DNA of 8,195 nt from NCBI GenBank assembly GCA_017999075.1, contig JAGOBX010000142.1, positions 1-8,195 on the forward strand, in the 5' to 3' direction. Origin of the DNA: Candidatus Babelota bacterium (GTDB lineage: Bacteria > JAGOBX01). Shown piece after piece: positions 1 through 6,479 of this stretch. Each line of letters starts with the position of its first letter. Position 1 is the stretch's first letter. The position numbers and the translations under genes were made by a program. Under the pieces are notes generated by a model, which searched no databases, had not been told where the DNA came from, and worked only from the letters and a program-made list of their open reading frames with translations.

Positions 1-199
1 TGTTAGAACTTAACAATTCTCTGATTTCATTAAGTTTTTCTATTGTAACAGGTTCATTGTATTTCACTATAACATTAGCTCCGCCGGCAAAATCTATTCC
101 ATATTTTAAACCTTTATGATACCCTATAGAAATCAAACCGGCTATAATAATTATTACAGATAAAGTTATAAAAATATTCCGTTTTCCGATAATGTCCAT
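1..199 (-). CDS. secF: Protein translocase subunit SecF, N-terminal part (cut by window edge)
   Basis: Partial gene; only the first 66 codons are in the window. The start ATG is at 199-197. A TAAGGAGTT ribosome binding site lies at 220-212, about 13 bases upstream, which is a little far. The product begins MDIIGKRN, then a hydrophobic first membrane segment (about residues 8-26), then KGLKYGIDFAGGANVIV. The GIDFAGG motif is the SecF counterpart of the SecD GLDLQGG motif and opens the first periplasmic domain. SecF pairs with SecD as an RND-like membrane complex that uses the proton or sodium gradient to finish protein export through SecYEG. It lies 40 bases downstream of the secD stop, on the same strand, so the two are almost certainly one operon. 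Identity is confident despite truncation because of the motif and the neighbour. Confidence 0.93.
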   Translation of the reverse strand, partial: MDIIGKRNIFITLSVIIIIAGLISIGYHKGLKYGIDFAGGANVIVKYNEPVTIEKLNEIRELLSSN

Positions 200-239
200 A
201 ATTTTGTTCCAACTCCTTAATAAAAGTAATAAATATTAA

Positions 240-1748
240 TTATTTTTTCGCTGTAGGCAAACATTTGTCTAACAAAATTGCCAATGGCGAAAAAACAGGG
301 ATATTCGATATATTATTATTATTCAAAAGAATTATCAGCATTGTTCTTGTAATAAATATACCTGCAAACATACTGCATAATATACCTAATGTCAAAGTTA
401 CAGCAAACCCGCGAATAGGACCTGCGCCGTACTGATATAAAACTATAGCTATAATCAAAGTGGTTATATTAGCGTCTGCAATAGTGATAAATGCTTTTGA
501 ATATCCTGTTTCTATTGCTCCGCGCATTTTTTTGCCAAGCCGCATTTCTTCTTTTATACGTTCAAATATTATAACATTAGCATCTACTGCCATCCCTATA
601 GTCAATGCTATTCCTGCGATACCAGGCAAAGTTAAAGTCGCTCCTAAAAAAGCCATACATCCAAGCATCATAAAAATATTAAGAATCAATGCTATATCTG
701 CTATTATTCCGAAAGCCAGATAATACAATATCATAAACAATACTACTCCCACGCTTCCGATATAAGCAGCTTTAATTCCTTTCTGTATAGAATCAGCTCC
801 CAATGACGGTCCTACAGTCTGTTCTTCAAGTATATCTATAGGAACAGGCAAAGCTCCTGATCTAAGTTTTATAGCTATATTTTTAGCTTCATCAAGATTG
901 AACCCGCCTTCAATAATACCTTCTCCTCCGGGTATTCTTGATTTTATATGAGGAGCCATCAGCACATTATTATCAAGAACTATTGCAAGACGGTTATTAT
1001 CAGTCTGGCTGCGTTCTCTGTATCTGTCTGTAAGATTTTCAAAAGTTACAGCTGCATTAGGTTTGAGTTTAAAAGATATTATAGGTTTGTTTTCCTGATT
1101 TATGTTTACATCTGCAGTTCTCAAATCATCGCCGCGGAGTTCCACTTTGTTTGAAATCAAATAAGGAATCTTTTTAGGAGTTTTCCCGTCTTCAAGCATT
1201 ACTGGAAAACCTTCCTGAGTTTTAGGATATTCATACAAAATTTTATAATCTGCAGGAACAATTTTTCCCGGAAGCAAATCTCCTTTTTCATCCGTAATCT
1301 CTTTAATGAGCATATCATTTTCTTTATGAACCATTTTAAATTCAAGTACAGCCTGTCCTTCTATAAGTTTTCTCGCACGCTGAGGATCTCTCAATCCCGG
1401 AAGTTCTATTTCGATTCTATCATTAGCCAATCTTTTTATTGAAGGTTCAGCAACTCCAAACTGGTCAATACGGTTTCTTATAATTTCAAGAGTTTTTTCT
1501 ACTGCATCTTTTGTATATTGTTTAACGTCAACAGTTTTATCTTTTGCCGCAAGATTTTCAATATACTTTGTATTAACCTGAATAATCAAATGCATTCCGC
1601 CCTGTAAGTCCAATCCAAGATTTATTGTAGGAGGAAATCCTTTAAACGTATCAATTTCTTTCCAGTCTTTAACAGGATAAAGCGATACAAAAGAAATTAC
1701 CAGTATCGCAGCAATTATAACTATGCGCAATGTAACATTTTTCAGCAT
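240..1748 (-). CDS. secD: Protein translocase subunit SecD
   Basis: Encodes 502 residues and acts in the inner membrane with SecF to pull exported proteins out of SecYEG using the ion gradient. Visible parts: first membrane segment (about 8-24), the GLDLQGG motif (45-51), the RNRIDQFGVAEP block (91-102), the ELPGL block (115-119), a P1 periplasmic domain up to about 310, then the five-helix RND-like block. The GMAVDANVIIFERIKEE motif (385-401) carries Asp389, in the position of the conserved proton-relay aspartate of the family; IADANITTLI follows at 423-432. ATG at 1748 is chosen because GGAGG lies 8 bases upstream (1761-1757). A longer reading from a TTG at 1763 would run through this ribosome binding site and is unlikely. 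Length is normal for an SecD that is separate from SecF. Confidence 0.97.
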   Translation of the reverse strand: MLKNVTLRIVIIAAILVISFVSLYPVKDWKEIDTFKGFPPTINLGLDLQGGMHLIIQVNTKYIENLAAKDKTVDVKQYTKDAVEKTLEIIRNRIDQFGVAEPSIKRLANDRIEIELPGLRDPQRARKLIEGQAVLEFKMVHKENDMLIKEITDEKGDLLPGKIVPADYKILYEYPKTQEGFPVMLEDGKTPKKIPYLISNKVELRGDDLRTADVNINQENKPIISFKLKPNAAVTFENLTDRYRERSQTDNNRLAIVLDNNVLMAPHIKSRIPGGEGIIEGGFNLDEAKNIAIKLRSGALPVPIDILEEQTVGPSLGADSIQKGIKAAYIGSVGVVLFMILYYLAFGIIADIALILNIFMMLGCMAFLGATLTLPGIAGIALTIGMAVDANVIIFERIKEEMRLGKKMRGAIETGYSKAFITIADANITTLIIAIVLYQYGAGPIRGFAVTLTLGILCSMFAGIFITRTMLIILLNNNNISNIPVFSPLAILLDKCLPTAKK

Positions 1749-1775
1749 ATTAAATTCCTCCAAAAATTTAACTAT

Positions 1776-1804
1776 AATATAATAACATTAATATAATACA
1801 TCAA
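1776..1804 (-). promoter_or_regulatory. Candidate sigma70-type promoter for secD (proximal)
   Basis: On the minus strand TTGATG (1804-1799) and TATATT (1781-1776) are 17 bases apart. Transcription would begin near 1769, leaving a leader of about 20 bases that still includes the GGAGG site. The region is so AT-rich that -10-like hexamers are frequent, so this is only a candidate. The -35 hexamer overlaps the TCAAAC arm of a small inverted repeat. Confidence 0.35.
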
Positions 1805-1869
1805 ACTTTAATGTTTGAAAAAAATAATTCAAAAATTTCTTTAGTCTTATAACTTTCAAATTTTTGAAA
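1801..1869. repeat. Cluster of TTCAAA/TTTGAA inverted repeats upstream of secD
   Basis: Three overlapping inverted repeats share the same half-site. TCAAAC (1801-1806) and GTTTGA (1813-1818) flank 6 bases. TTCAAAAATTT (1828-1838) and AAATTTTTGAA (1858-1868) are perfect 11-base arms around 19 bases. TTTCAAA (1854-1860) and TTTGAAA (1863-1869) flank only 2 bases. They could be operator half-sites or alternative RNA hairpins in a long secD leader. In AT-rich DNA such repeats also arise by chance, so the function is inferred only. Confidence 0.4.
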
Positions 1870-1924
1870 CACGTATTTATTTTATAAAACTTTTTTTGTC
1901 AGTCTTATCTAAAATAAGTTAGTA

Positions 1925-1953
1925 AAATTACTTTAAATATTGCATAATGTCAA
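1925..1953 (-). promoter_or_regulatory. Candidate distal promoter reading towards secD
   Basis: A perfect TTGACA lies on the minus strand at 1953-1948. The hexamer 17 bases downstream is TAATTT (1930-1925), a poor -10. If used, the start near 1918 would give secD a leader of about 170 bases carrying the whole repeat cluster. The perfect -35 is notable, but the weak -10 keeps this tentative. Confidence 0.3.
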
Positions 1954-1954
1954 G

Positions 1955-2009
1955 TTTTTTTAAAAAAAGTTTAAAAAAAAGTTGACAAATATAGTTTTTT
2001 TAATATTAT
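1955..2009 (+). promoter_or_regulatory. rplU-prp-rpmA operon promoter with UP-like A-tracts
   Basis: TTGACA (1982-1987) and TATTAT (2004-2009) are 16 bases apart, matching a sigma70-type promoter at 11 of 12 positions. Directly upstream are a T-tract (1955-1961) and two A-tracts (1962-1968 and 1973-1980) whose centres are about one helical turn apart. This is the arrangement expected of an UP element or bent DNA that strengthens ribosomal-protein promoters. Transcription would begin near 2016, leaving a leader of about 34 bases. That is too short for the structured bL21 leaders known in Firmicutes. Confidence 0.65.
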
Positions 2010-2049
2010 TTATAAGTTAATAAAATTGGACTTGGAGGAAAATCCCATT

Positions 2050-2370
2050 ATGTATGCAATAATAAAAATTGGAGCAAGTCAATTCAAGGCAGAAAAAAAT
2101 CAGGAAATTAATGCTCCTTATTTGCCTGATTATTCAAAAGGCGATTTATTTGAAATAAACGATGTCGCTATGTTTAAAGATGACAAAGACAACGTAAAAA
2201 TAGGAACACCTTTTTTGTCGAACGTTATTGTTAAAGCAAAACTTGTTGCTCACGATAAAGAAGACAAAATTATTATTCAGAAATTCCGTAAACGGAAAAG
2301 ATCTAAAAAACGCACAGGTCACCGTCAGAATTTCAGTAAAATAAAGATTATGGATATAATCTGCAAATGA
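2050..2370 (+). CDS. rplU: 50S ribosomal protein bL21
   Basis: Encodes 106 residues, the normal length for bL21, a 23S rRNA-binding protein of the large subunit. It opens MYAIIKIGASQFKAEKNQEI, matching the usual MYAVIKTGGKQYRV-type start. The basic C-terminal block IQKFRKRKRSKKRTGHRQ (76-93) holds the family signature with its GHRQ. ATG at 2050 is chosen because GGAGG lies at 2034-2038; the in-frame TTG at 2026 would place that site inside the gene. The stop TGA (2368-2370) overlaps the next ATG as ATGA, so prp is probably translated by ribosomes leaving rplU. First gene of the rplU-prp-rpmA operon. Confidence 0.97.
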   Translation: MYAIIKIGASQFKAEKNQEINAPYLPDYSKGDLFEINDVAMFKDDKDNVKIGTPFLSNVIVKAKLVAHDKEDKIIIQKFRKRKRSKKRTGHRQNFSKIKIMDIICK

Positions 2371-2690
2371 TAGAAATTACCGTTATTAACCGTAAAATTG
2401 AAAACGGTTTATCTGCGGTAAAAGTCGAAGGTCATTCCAAAAACATTACTTTATGTAATGCTGTATCCATACTGATGAAAAATTTAGAAATCGGATTTGA
2501 ATATGCTTCTTGCATAAAATCAGAATCCAACAGCGTTAAGTTTAATGTTAACAGACCTGCGCCTGGGACTTTTGAAATTTATTATAATAATACGGAATAT
2601 ACAGATTTTCTGATTTCTGTTTTTAAACAAACGGTAAATTGGCTGATAAATCAATATCCGGATGAAATTAAAATTTACGAGGTGAATTAA
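2367..2690 (+). CDS. prp: Prp-type (YsxB/DUF464) ribosomal-processing cysteine protease
   Basis: Encodes 107 residues, the size of the Prp family, whose founding members cut an N-terminal extension from bL27 in Firmicutes. It sits between rplU and rpmA, the usual place. The paired motif is visible as VEGHS (His23) followed by LCNAVSIL (Cys30), the putative catalytic His and Cys. In Firmicutes the loop between them is longer (His22 and Cys34 in S. aureus, from memory); here only six residues separate them. The start overlaps the rplU stop by ATGA and has no clear ribosome binding site of its own. The adjacent rpmA product starts directly MAHKKG, so the known substrate extension is missing. The fold assignment is good; the activity and substrate are open. 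Confidence 0.85.
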   Translation: MIEITVINRKIENGLSAVKVEGHSKNITLCNAVSILMKNLEIGFEYASCIKSESNSVKFNVNRPAPGTFEIYYNNTEYTDFLISVFKQTVNWLINQYPDEIKIYEVN

Positions 2691-2691
2691 T

Positions 2692-2952
2692 ATGGCTCAT
2701 AAAAAAGGAGTCGGAAGTTCAAGAAACGGACGCGACAGTAACCCGCAATTTCTTGGAGTTAAACGTTATGGCGGTCAATTGGTAAAGGCAGGAAACATTA
2801 TAGTCCGTCAAAAAGGTACTAAATTCCATCCAGGAAAAAATGTAGGGATTGGGAAAGACGATACTTTATTTGCTTTAAAAGACGGGTACGTAAAATTTTT
2901 CCGCAAAAAAGAAGACCGCAGATTTGTAGAAATAACAGAATCTGCCGAATAA
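2692..2952 (+). CDS. rpmA: 50S ribosomal protein bL27
   Basis: Encodes 86 residues, typical of bL27, whose N-terminal arm reaches the peptidyl-transferase centre. It opens [20 protein letters not shown], continues [27 protein letters not shown] and ends in an acidic tail. A GAGGTG ribosome binding site lies at 2679-2684, 7 bases before the ATG. A TGA stop sits in frame at 2683-2685, only two codons upstream, so the Firmicutes-type N-terminal extension (LKLNLQFFA-like) cannot be encoded here. It starts one base after the prp stop and is the last gene of the operon. Confidence 0.98.
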   Translation: MAHKKGVGSSRNGRDSNPQFLGVKRYGGQLVKAGNIIVRQKGTKFHPGKNVGIGKDDTLFALKDGYVKFFRKKEDRRFVEITESAE

Positions 2953-2971
2953 TAAATTGCTGCCAGTCAAT

Positions 2972-3022
2972 TCTAAAAATAAACATTTAAATTGAGATTA
3001 TTTTATATTATTTATTTTTAGA
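2972..3022. repeat. AT-rich inverted repeat after rpmA
   Basis: TCTAAAAATAAA (2972-2983) and TTTATTTTTAGA (3011-3022) are perfect 12-base complements around 27 AT-rich bases. In the rplU-prp-rpmA message they could form a weak long hairpin upstream of the true terminator, perhaps protecting the 3' end. It lacks a GC core, so it is not itself a convincing terminator. Confidence 0.4.
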
Positions 3023-3049
3023 GCAATACAGTAATTTCAAGTTTTCTTT

Positions 3050-3079
3050 AAAAAAAGGGAGGCGATGTCTCCCTTTTTT
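3050..3079 (+). terminator. Rho-independent terminator of rplU-prp-rpmA
   Basis: A GGGAG/CTCCC stem (3057-3061 with 3069-3073) has a 7-base loop. An A-run (3050-3056) on the left faces a T-run (3074-3079) on the right, which extends the stem and supplies the U-tract. It lies about 100 bases after the rpmA stop and ends 23 bases before the next gene, so that gene must have its own start of transcription or depend on read-through. The A/T flanks could also let it work in reverse. Confidence 0.88.
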
Positions 3080-3102
3080 AATTTAATTATTTAACCCGGT
3101 TT

Positions 3103-4047
3103 ATGAAAAAATTTTTAATCATAGCAAATCCGGTATCCGGCAGTTTTATTGGAATAAACAAATTAGAACAGCTTAAAACTTATTTTTCAAACCAAGGCAT
3201 TTATACTGAAATATACCTCACTCAATACAAAAATTCAGCTATAGATTACTGTTTAAAACGTCATTCCGAATTCACTGATTTTATAGCAGTCGGCGGAGAC
3301 GGAGCTATAAACGAAATTTGTCAGATTGCAAAATACAGAGAAATAAATCTTGGTATAATACCTGCAGGAACAGCCAATGTTTTAGCTAAAGAATTCAATA
3401 TACCTGAAAATGATATTTTCAAATCCGCAGAAATAATATTAAAAGGTTATGAAACCAAATTTGATTGCTGGGTTGCCAATGATAAAATTTTCGTATTATT
3501 CGTAAGCGGAGGAATAGATTCTGCCGCAGTTGAAAACATAAATCCGCTTTTAAAAAAAATAACAGGCAAAACTGCTTATGTGTATAGTTTTATAAAAAAA
3601 TTTATTTTTTTCAATCTGCCTGATTATAATATAACAGTCAGTATTTCTAATGATTCATTTAAAAATAACCAGCATAAAAAAAACAATAATCAATCTGAAA
3701 CGCATATAATTACAAAACAATTTTTTCTGACAAACATAGAAAAATATGCTGGAAATTTCAGTTTAAACTGCGGTAAAATATATTCTGATAAAATAATTGA
3801 ACTGATATATTTTAAAAATATCAGCAGGTTAAAACTGCTAAAATTCGTTTTTTATATGATTTTCAAAAAAAATATTTTATCGCTTGATTATATAGGTTTA
3901 ATTAAATCGGACGAATTTAAAATTACGGGTTCAAATTCTTTTCCAGTAGAATTCGATGGAGATTCCGGATTATACATTCCTCTCTGCATAACCCCGAATA
4001 AATACTGCATTAATATAAAAACCGGCAAAAAAAATATTCAACCCTAA
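3103..4047 (+). CDS. YegS/diacylglycerol-kinase-type lipid kinase
   Basis: Encodes 314 residues, the usual size for the DAGK catalytic-domain (YegS/DgkB/BmrU) family, which phosphorylates diacylglycerol or related lipids at the membrane with ATP. Motifs in order: IANPVSGS near the N-terminus (7-14), the nucleotide-binding VGGDGAINEI (63-72), PAGTANVLAKEFNIP (87-101), SGGIDSAAVE (135-144) and the C-terminal VEFDGDSG (282-289), matching the DGE-like motif of the family. A loop at about 183-200 is rich in Asn, Lys and Gln. The ATG at 3103 has no good ribosome binding site (only CGGTTT just upstream), but the motif distance to the N-terminus fits. The stop lies inside the left arm of the 4029-4091 hairpin. 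The exact lipid substrate cannot be read from the sequence. Confidence 0.87.
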   Translation: MKKFLIIANPVSGSFIGINKLEQLKTYFSNQGIYTEIYLTQYKNSAIDYCLKRHSEFTDFIAVGGDGAINEICQIAKYREINLGIIPAGTANVLAKEFNIPENDIFKSAEIILKGYETKFDCWVANDKIFVLFVSGGIDSAAVENINPLLKKITGKTAYVYSFIKKFIFFNLPDYNITVSISNDSFKNNQHKKNNNQSETHIITKQFFLTNIEKYAGNFSLNCGKIYSDKIIELIYFKNISRLKLLKFVFYMIFKKNILSLDYIGLIKSDEFKITGSNSFPVEFDGDSGLYIPLCITPNKYCINIKTGKKNIQP

Positions 4048-4091
4048 ATTTCATTTTCAAATAAAATCAAATTTTGGGTTGAATATTTTTT
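4029..4091. terminator. Long bidirectional terminator hairpin between convergent genes
   Basis: The arms 4029-4044 and 4076-4091 are perfect 16-base complements ending in CCC/GGG. Beyond one mismatch the pairing continues for 6 bases (4046-4051 with 4069-4074) and, after another mismatch, for 5 bases (4053-4057 with 4063-4067), closing on a 5-base loop. T-runs leave the stem on both strands, so it can end the lipid kinase transcript on plus and the chemoreceptor transcript on minus. The left arm contains the last codons and the stop of the lipid kinase gene. Confidence 0.85.
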
Positions 4092-4111
4092 AAGTTCAAA
4101 CAATTTTACAG

Positions 4112-4130
4112 TTCAAAGTCACACTTTGAA
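4112..4130 (-). repeat. Small hairpin across the chemoreceptor stop codon
   Basis: TTCAAAG (4112-4118) and CTTTGAA (4124-4130) are perfect 7-base complements around the 5-base loop that holds the stop TGA on the minus strand. It has no U-tract, so it is not a terminator alone. It precedes the larger hairpin at 4029-4091 and may simply be chance. Confidence 0.35.
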
Positions 4131-6449
4131 TATTGATACTGATTCTGCAAGATTTGAAGCAATGCCATTCAAATTTTTCGATTCTAAAGCAAGCTCGTCA
4201 GCGCTTCTCGAATTTTCCTGAGCAGCCTGATTTATTTGAGACATAGCCAGATTAATCTGACCAACTCCTGATTTCTGTTCAGCCATAGCATTTTTTATCT
4301 GATGAGTAATTTTATCAACATTGTCCATTGATTTAACTATCTCAGAAACTGCGTTAGACTGTTCCTGTGTAGCAGAATTAACTTCAGTAGTAGCTGATTG
4401 AATAAGTTCAACCTGTTTAACTATTTGTTTGCTGGTGGTGTTCTGCTCATTCATAGCTGCCGTAACCTGAGATATTAATGACACCATTTCCTGAACCTTA
4501 GAAACAATTGATTCCAGAGCTGTTCCAACAAGATTTGAAAGTTCAACTCCATTATCAGCAAGTTTAGCATTACTGCGGGTAGAATCAACAGCTTTCTGAG
4601 TTTCAGTCTGGATATTTTTTATTATTCCGCCTATTTCTTTAGTGGCGTTAGAACTGCGTTCAGCAAGTTTCCTTACTTCATCAGCAACTACGGCAAAGCC
4701 TTTTCCGTGTTCGCCTGCGCGCGCAGCTTCAATAGCTGCGTTCAAAGCAAGCAAATTCGTCTGTTCTGAAATTTCAGTTATAACATCAACAATATTACCT
4801 ATATTTTCCGCGCTTATTCCAAGACCTTCAATAATCTTTACAAGTTCAGTCATGCTGTTTTTAATCTGTATTATTCCATCATTTGATTTATTAACAGCTT
4901 CTTTACTGTCATTTGCAGTATCCCCGCTTTCTTTGGCTTTACTGTTAACCACATTTATATTGTCTGTAATTGTAGCGAGATTAGCCATCATTTCTTCAAT
5001 TGCAGCAGAAGTCTGGTTTACGGAAGAACTCATACTTTTTGTTGAACCTGCCACGTTTTTCACTGATGCCGAAACCTGTGCAGCGCTTGCAGTTGTCTGA
5101 GTTACAGCAGAAGCTTGAACTTCAACATTATCAGAAACCATATTCAAATTTGAAGAAAATTCTTCAATAGTCGATGAAGTTTCTTCCACGCTTGACGCAG
5201 TTTCCTGAGATGCAGAAGAAATATGATGAACTTTTTCTTCAACTAATGAACTCGACTGTTTAACAGACTGAGCAGAATCTTTGATATTTTTTATAAGTTT
5301 GCCTATTTCTTTTACTGTAGTGTCAATATTATTCGCAAGAATTCCTATCTCATCTTTTGAATCTATTCCGCTTTTTACAGTAAAATCTCCTTCAGCCACT
5401 TTTTTCATTACATCCACTATTTTAAAAACAGGTTTTGTAATAATTTTACTTATAACCAAAGTTATGATTATTCCTATAAATACGGCAACTATAAGGCCTA
5501 TAATAACCAGTCCTGTAGATAATGACAAAGCATTGGCGTTTTCTTTAGAAAGTTTCGATGATGATTCCACTGCAACTTTAGTAATTTCAGAAACTGATTC
5601 AAGAAGTTTTTCAGCCAAAGAATTTCTTGTTTTATTAAGGTTATCCATATCTTCGAAATTTTTCATTATTTTTTCAGTAGCTGATTTATATTCATGACTT
5701 GCAGCCAGTACTCCATCAAGTTCTTTTAAATCTTCTTCCTGAGTTGTATATTTTTTCAATTCAGCGACTGTTTTATCAATTTCTTCAAATTTTACCAATG
5801 CAGCCTGAATTATAGTAAAATCACGTATTGCTTGAGATTTATAGTTAGCTATTCTTATTTCATTTCCAAAATCTACAACATTATTTATCAAAGTAATTTT
5901 TGTATGTCTTCCTTTAACTTTAACTGCTCCTGCACCATATTCTTTTTCCAATTTACTGTTTTGTCCTGAAAGATAATCGTTCACTAAACCCACAAATTTT
6001 TTAGCACTTTCATCCATTACAATTCTCATTGCATCTCTTTCATCGTCCATTCGTTCAGTTTCATTAATCAATTTTTCATATTCAACAAGCAGAGGTTCAA
6101 TAATTTCCAGATTTTTTTTCAATAAGGTTAAATTAGGATACTTCCCGGAAAACTCTTTAGCTTCACCTAAATGAGTTTTAACTTCTTCAAATTCTTCACG
6201 GCAAATTTTAAGATATTCTTTATTTTCAGACAATGAATATCCCCTGATATTGAACATAACTGTTCTGTAATGCCTTTCAAAATCAACGGACAACTCAAGT
6301 TCTTTTAAATATTCGTCTGAAAGACGGACAGATTTGGTTGTAGCGCTTTTCATATTAAAAGAGGCAAATAATCCTACCAATATAAGTATTGCAAGTATAA
6401 CACCGAACCCGTAAGCTAATTTCATGCCAAGTTTTAAATTTTTGAACAT
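4119..6449 (-). CDS. Methyl-accepting chemotaxis protein, probable HBM-type sensor
   Basis: Encodes 776 residues, a transmembrane chemoreceptor that passes ligand signals to the CheA-CheW kinase complex. Segments: TM1 (about 11-31), an all-helical periplasmic sensor of about 275 residues (34-308), TM2 (about 312-334), HAMP (335-388, with KDEIG at 365-369), and the signalling coiled coil. The hairpin tip reads [38 protein letters not shown] (562-599), the CheA/CheW contact region. Likely methylation segments surround [15 protein letters not shown] (413-427). The sensor length and helical pattern suggest a helical bimodular (HBM) domain as in McpS; this is by resemblance. The C-terminus ends SIFKV, without the NWETF-like CheR/CheB tether. 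ATG 6449 is preceded by AGAGGT (GAGG at 6462-6459). It follows secG by 30 bases, and no other che gene is in view. Confidence 0.95.
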   Translation of the reverse strand: MFKNLKLGMKLAYGFGVILAILILVGLFASFNMKSATTKSVRLSDEYLKELELSVDFERHYRTVMFNIRGYSLSENKEYLKICREEFEEVKTHLGEAKEFSGKYPNLTLLKKNLEIIEPLLVEYEKLINETERMDDERDAMRIVMDESAKKFVGLVNDYLSGQNSKLEKEYGAGAVKVKGRHTKITLINNVVDFGNEIRIANYKSQAIRDFTIIQAALVKFEEIDKTVAELKKYTTQEEDLKELDGVLAASHEYKSATEKIMKNFEDMDNLNKTRNSLAEKLLESVSEITKVAVESSSKLSKENANALSLSTGLVIIGLIVAVFIGIIITLVISKIITKPVFKIVDVMKKVAEGDFTVKSGIDSKDEIGILANNIDTTVKEIGKLIKNIKDSAQSVKQSSSLVEEKVHHISSASQETASSVEETSSTIEEFSSNLNMVSDNVEVQASAVTQTTASAAQVSASVKNVAGSTKSMSSSVNQTSAAIEEMMANLATITDNINVVNSKAKESGDTANDSKEAVNKSNDGIIQIKNSMTELVKIIEGLGISAENIGNIVDVITEISEQTNLLALNAAIEAARAGEHGKGFAVVADEVRKLAERSSNATKEIGGIIKNIQTETQKAVDSTRSNAKLADNGVELSNLVGTALESIVSKVQEMVSLISQVTAAMNEQNTTSKQIVKQVELIQSATTEVNSATQEQSNAVSEIVKSMDNVDKITHQIKNAMAEQKSGVGQINLAMSQINQAAQENSRSADELALESKNLNGIASNLAESVSIFKV

Positions 6450-6479
6450 AGCTTTCTACCTCTTATTTTTTAGATTTAA

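Larger units (their letters stand above)
1749..2049. other. Divergent intergenic control region between secD and rplU
   Basis: This 301-base gap is the longest in the window. It separates the minus-strand secD start from the plus-strand rplU start. It contains the proximal secD promoter candidate, the TTCAAA repeat cluster, a distal secD -35 candidate at 1953-1948, phased A-tracts at 1962-1980 and the rplU promoter. AGTCTTAT occurs twice (1843-1850 and 1901-1908). CTTAT/ATAAG (1904-1908 and 1914-1918) could form a short hairpin. No convincing gene lies here: the only short minus-strand reading frame beginning MYYI has 9 codons and no ribosome binding site. Confidence 0.7.

Noticed and set aside
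460-723. Open reading frame on the plus strand inside secD
   Set aside because: It lies antisense to the conserved membrane region of secD, has no ribosome binding site and resembles no family; it is a by-product of secD codon use.
948-1154. Open reading frame on the plus strand inside secD
   Set aside because: Antisense to the secD periplasmic domain, low-complexity hydrophobic product, no start signals.
1740-2049. Riboswitch or bL21-type autoregulatory leader upstream of rplU
   Set aside because: The inferred rplU leader is only about 34 bases, and no known riboswitch core was recognised on either strand.
3065-3094. 9-codon plus-strand frame (MSPFFNLII) with GGGAGG just before its ATG
   Set aside because: The GGGAGG is only 2 bases from the ATG and is the left arm of the terminator; too close to serve as a ribosome binding site.
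4642-5100. Open reading frame on the plus strand inside the chemoreceptor gene
   Set aside because: Antisense to the highly conserved signalling tip; the Ala/Ser-rich product is a mirror of the receptor codons.
5281-5697. Hydrophobic plus-strand reading frame inside the chemoreceptor gene
   Set aside because: Antisense to the HAMP and TM2 coding region; no ribosome binding site or family resemblance.
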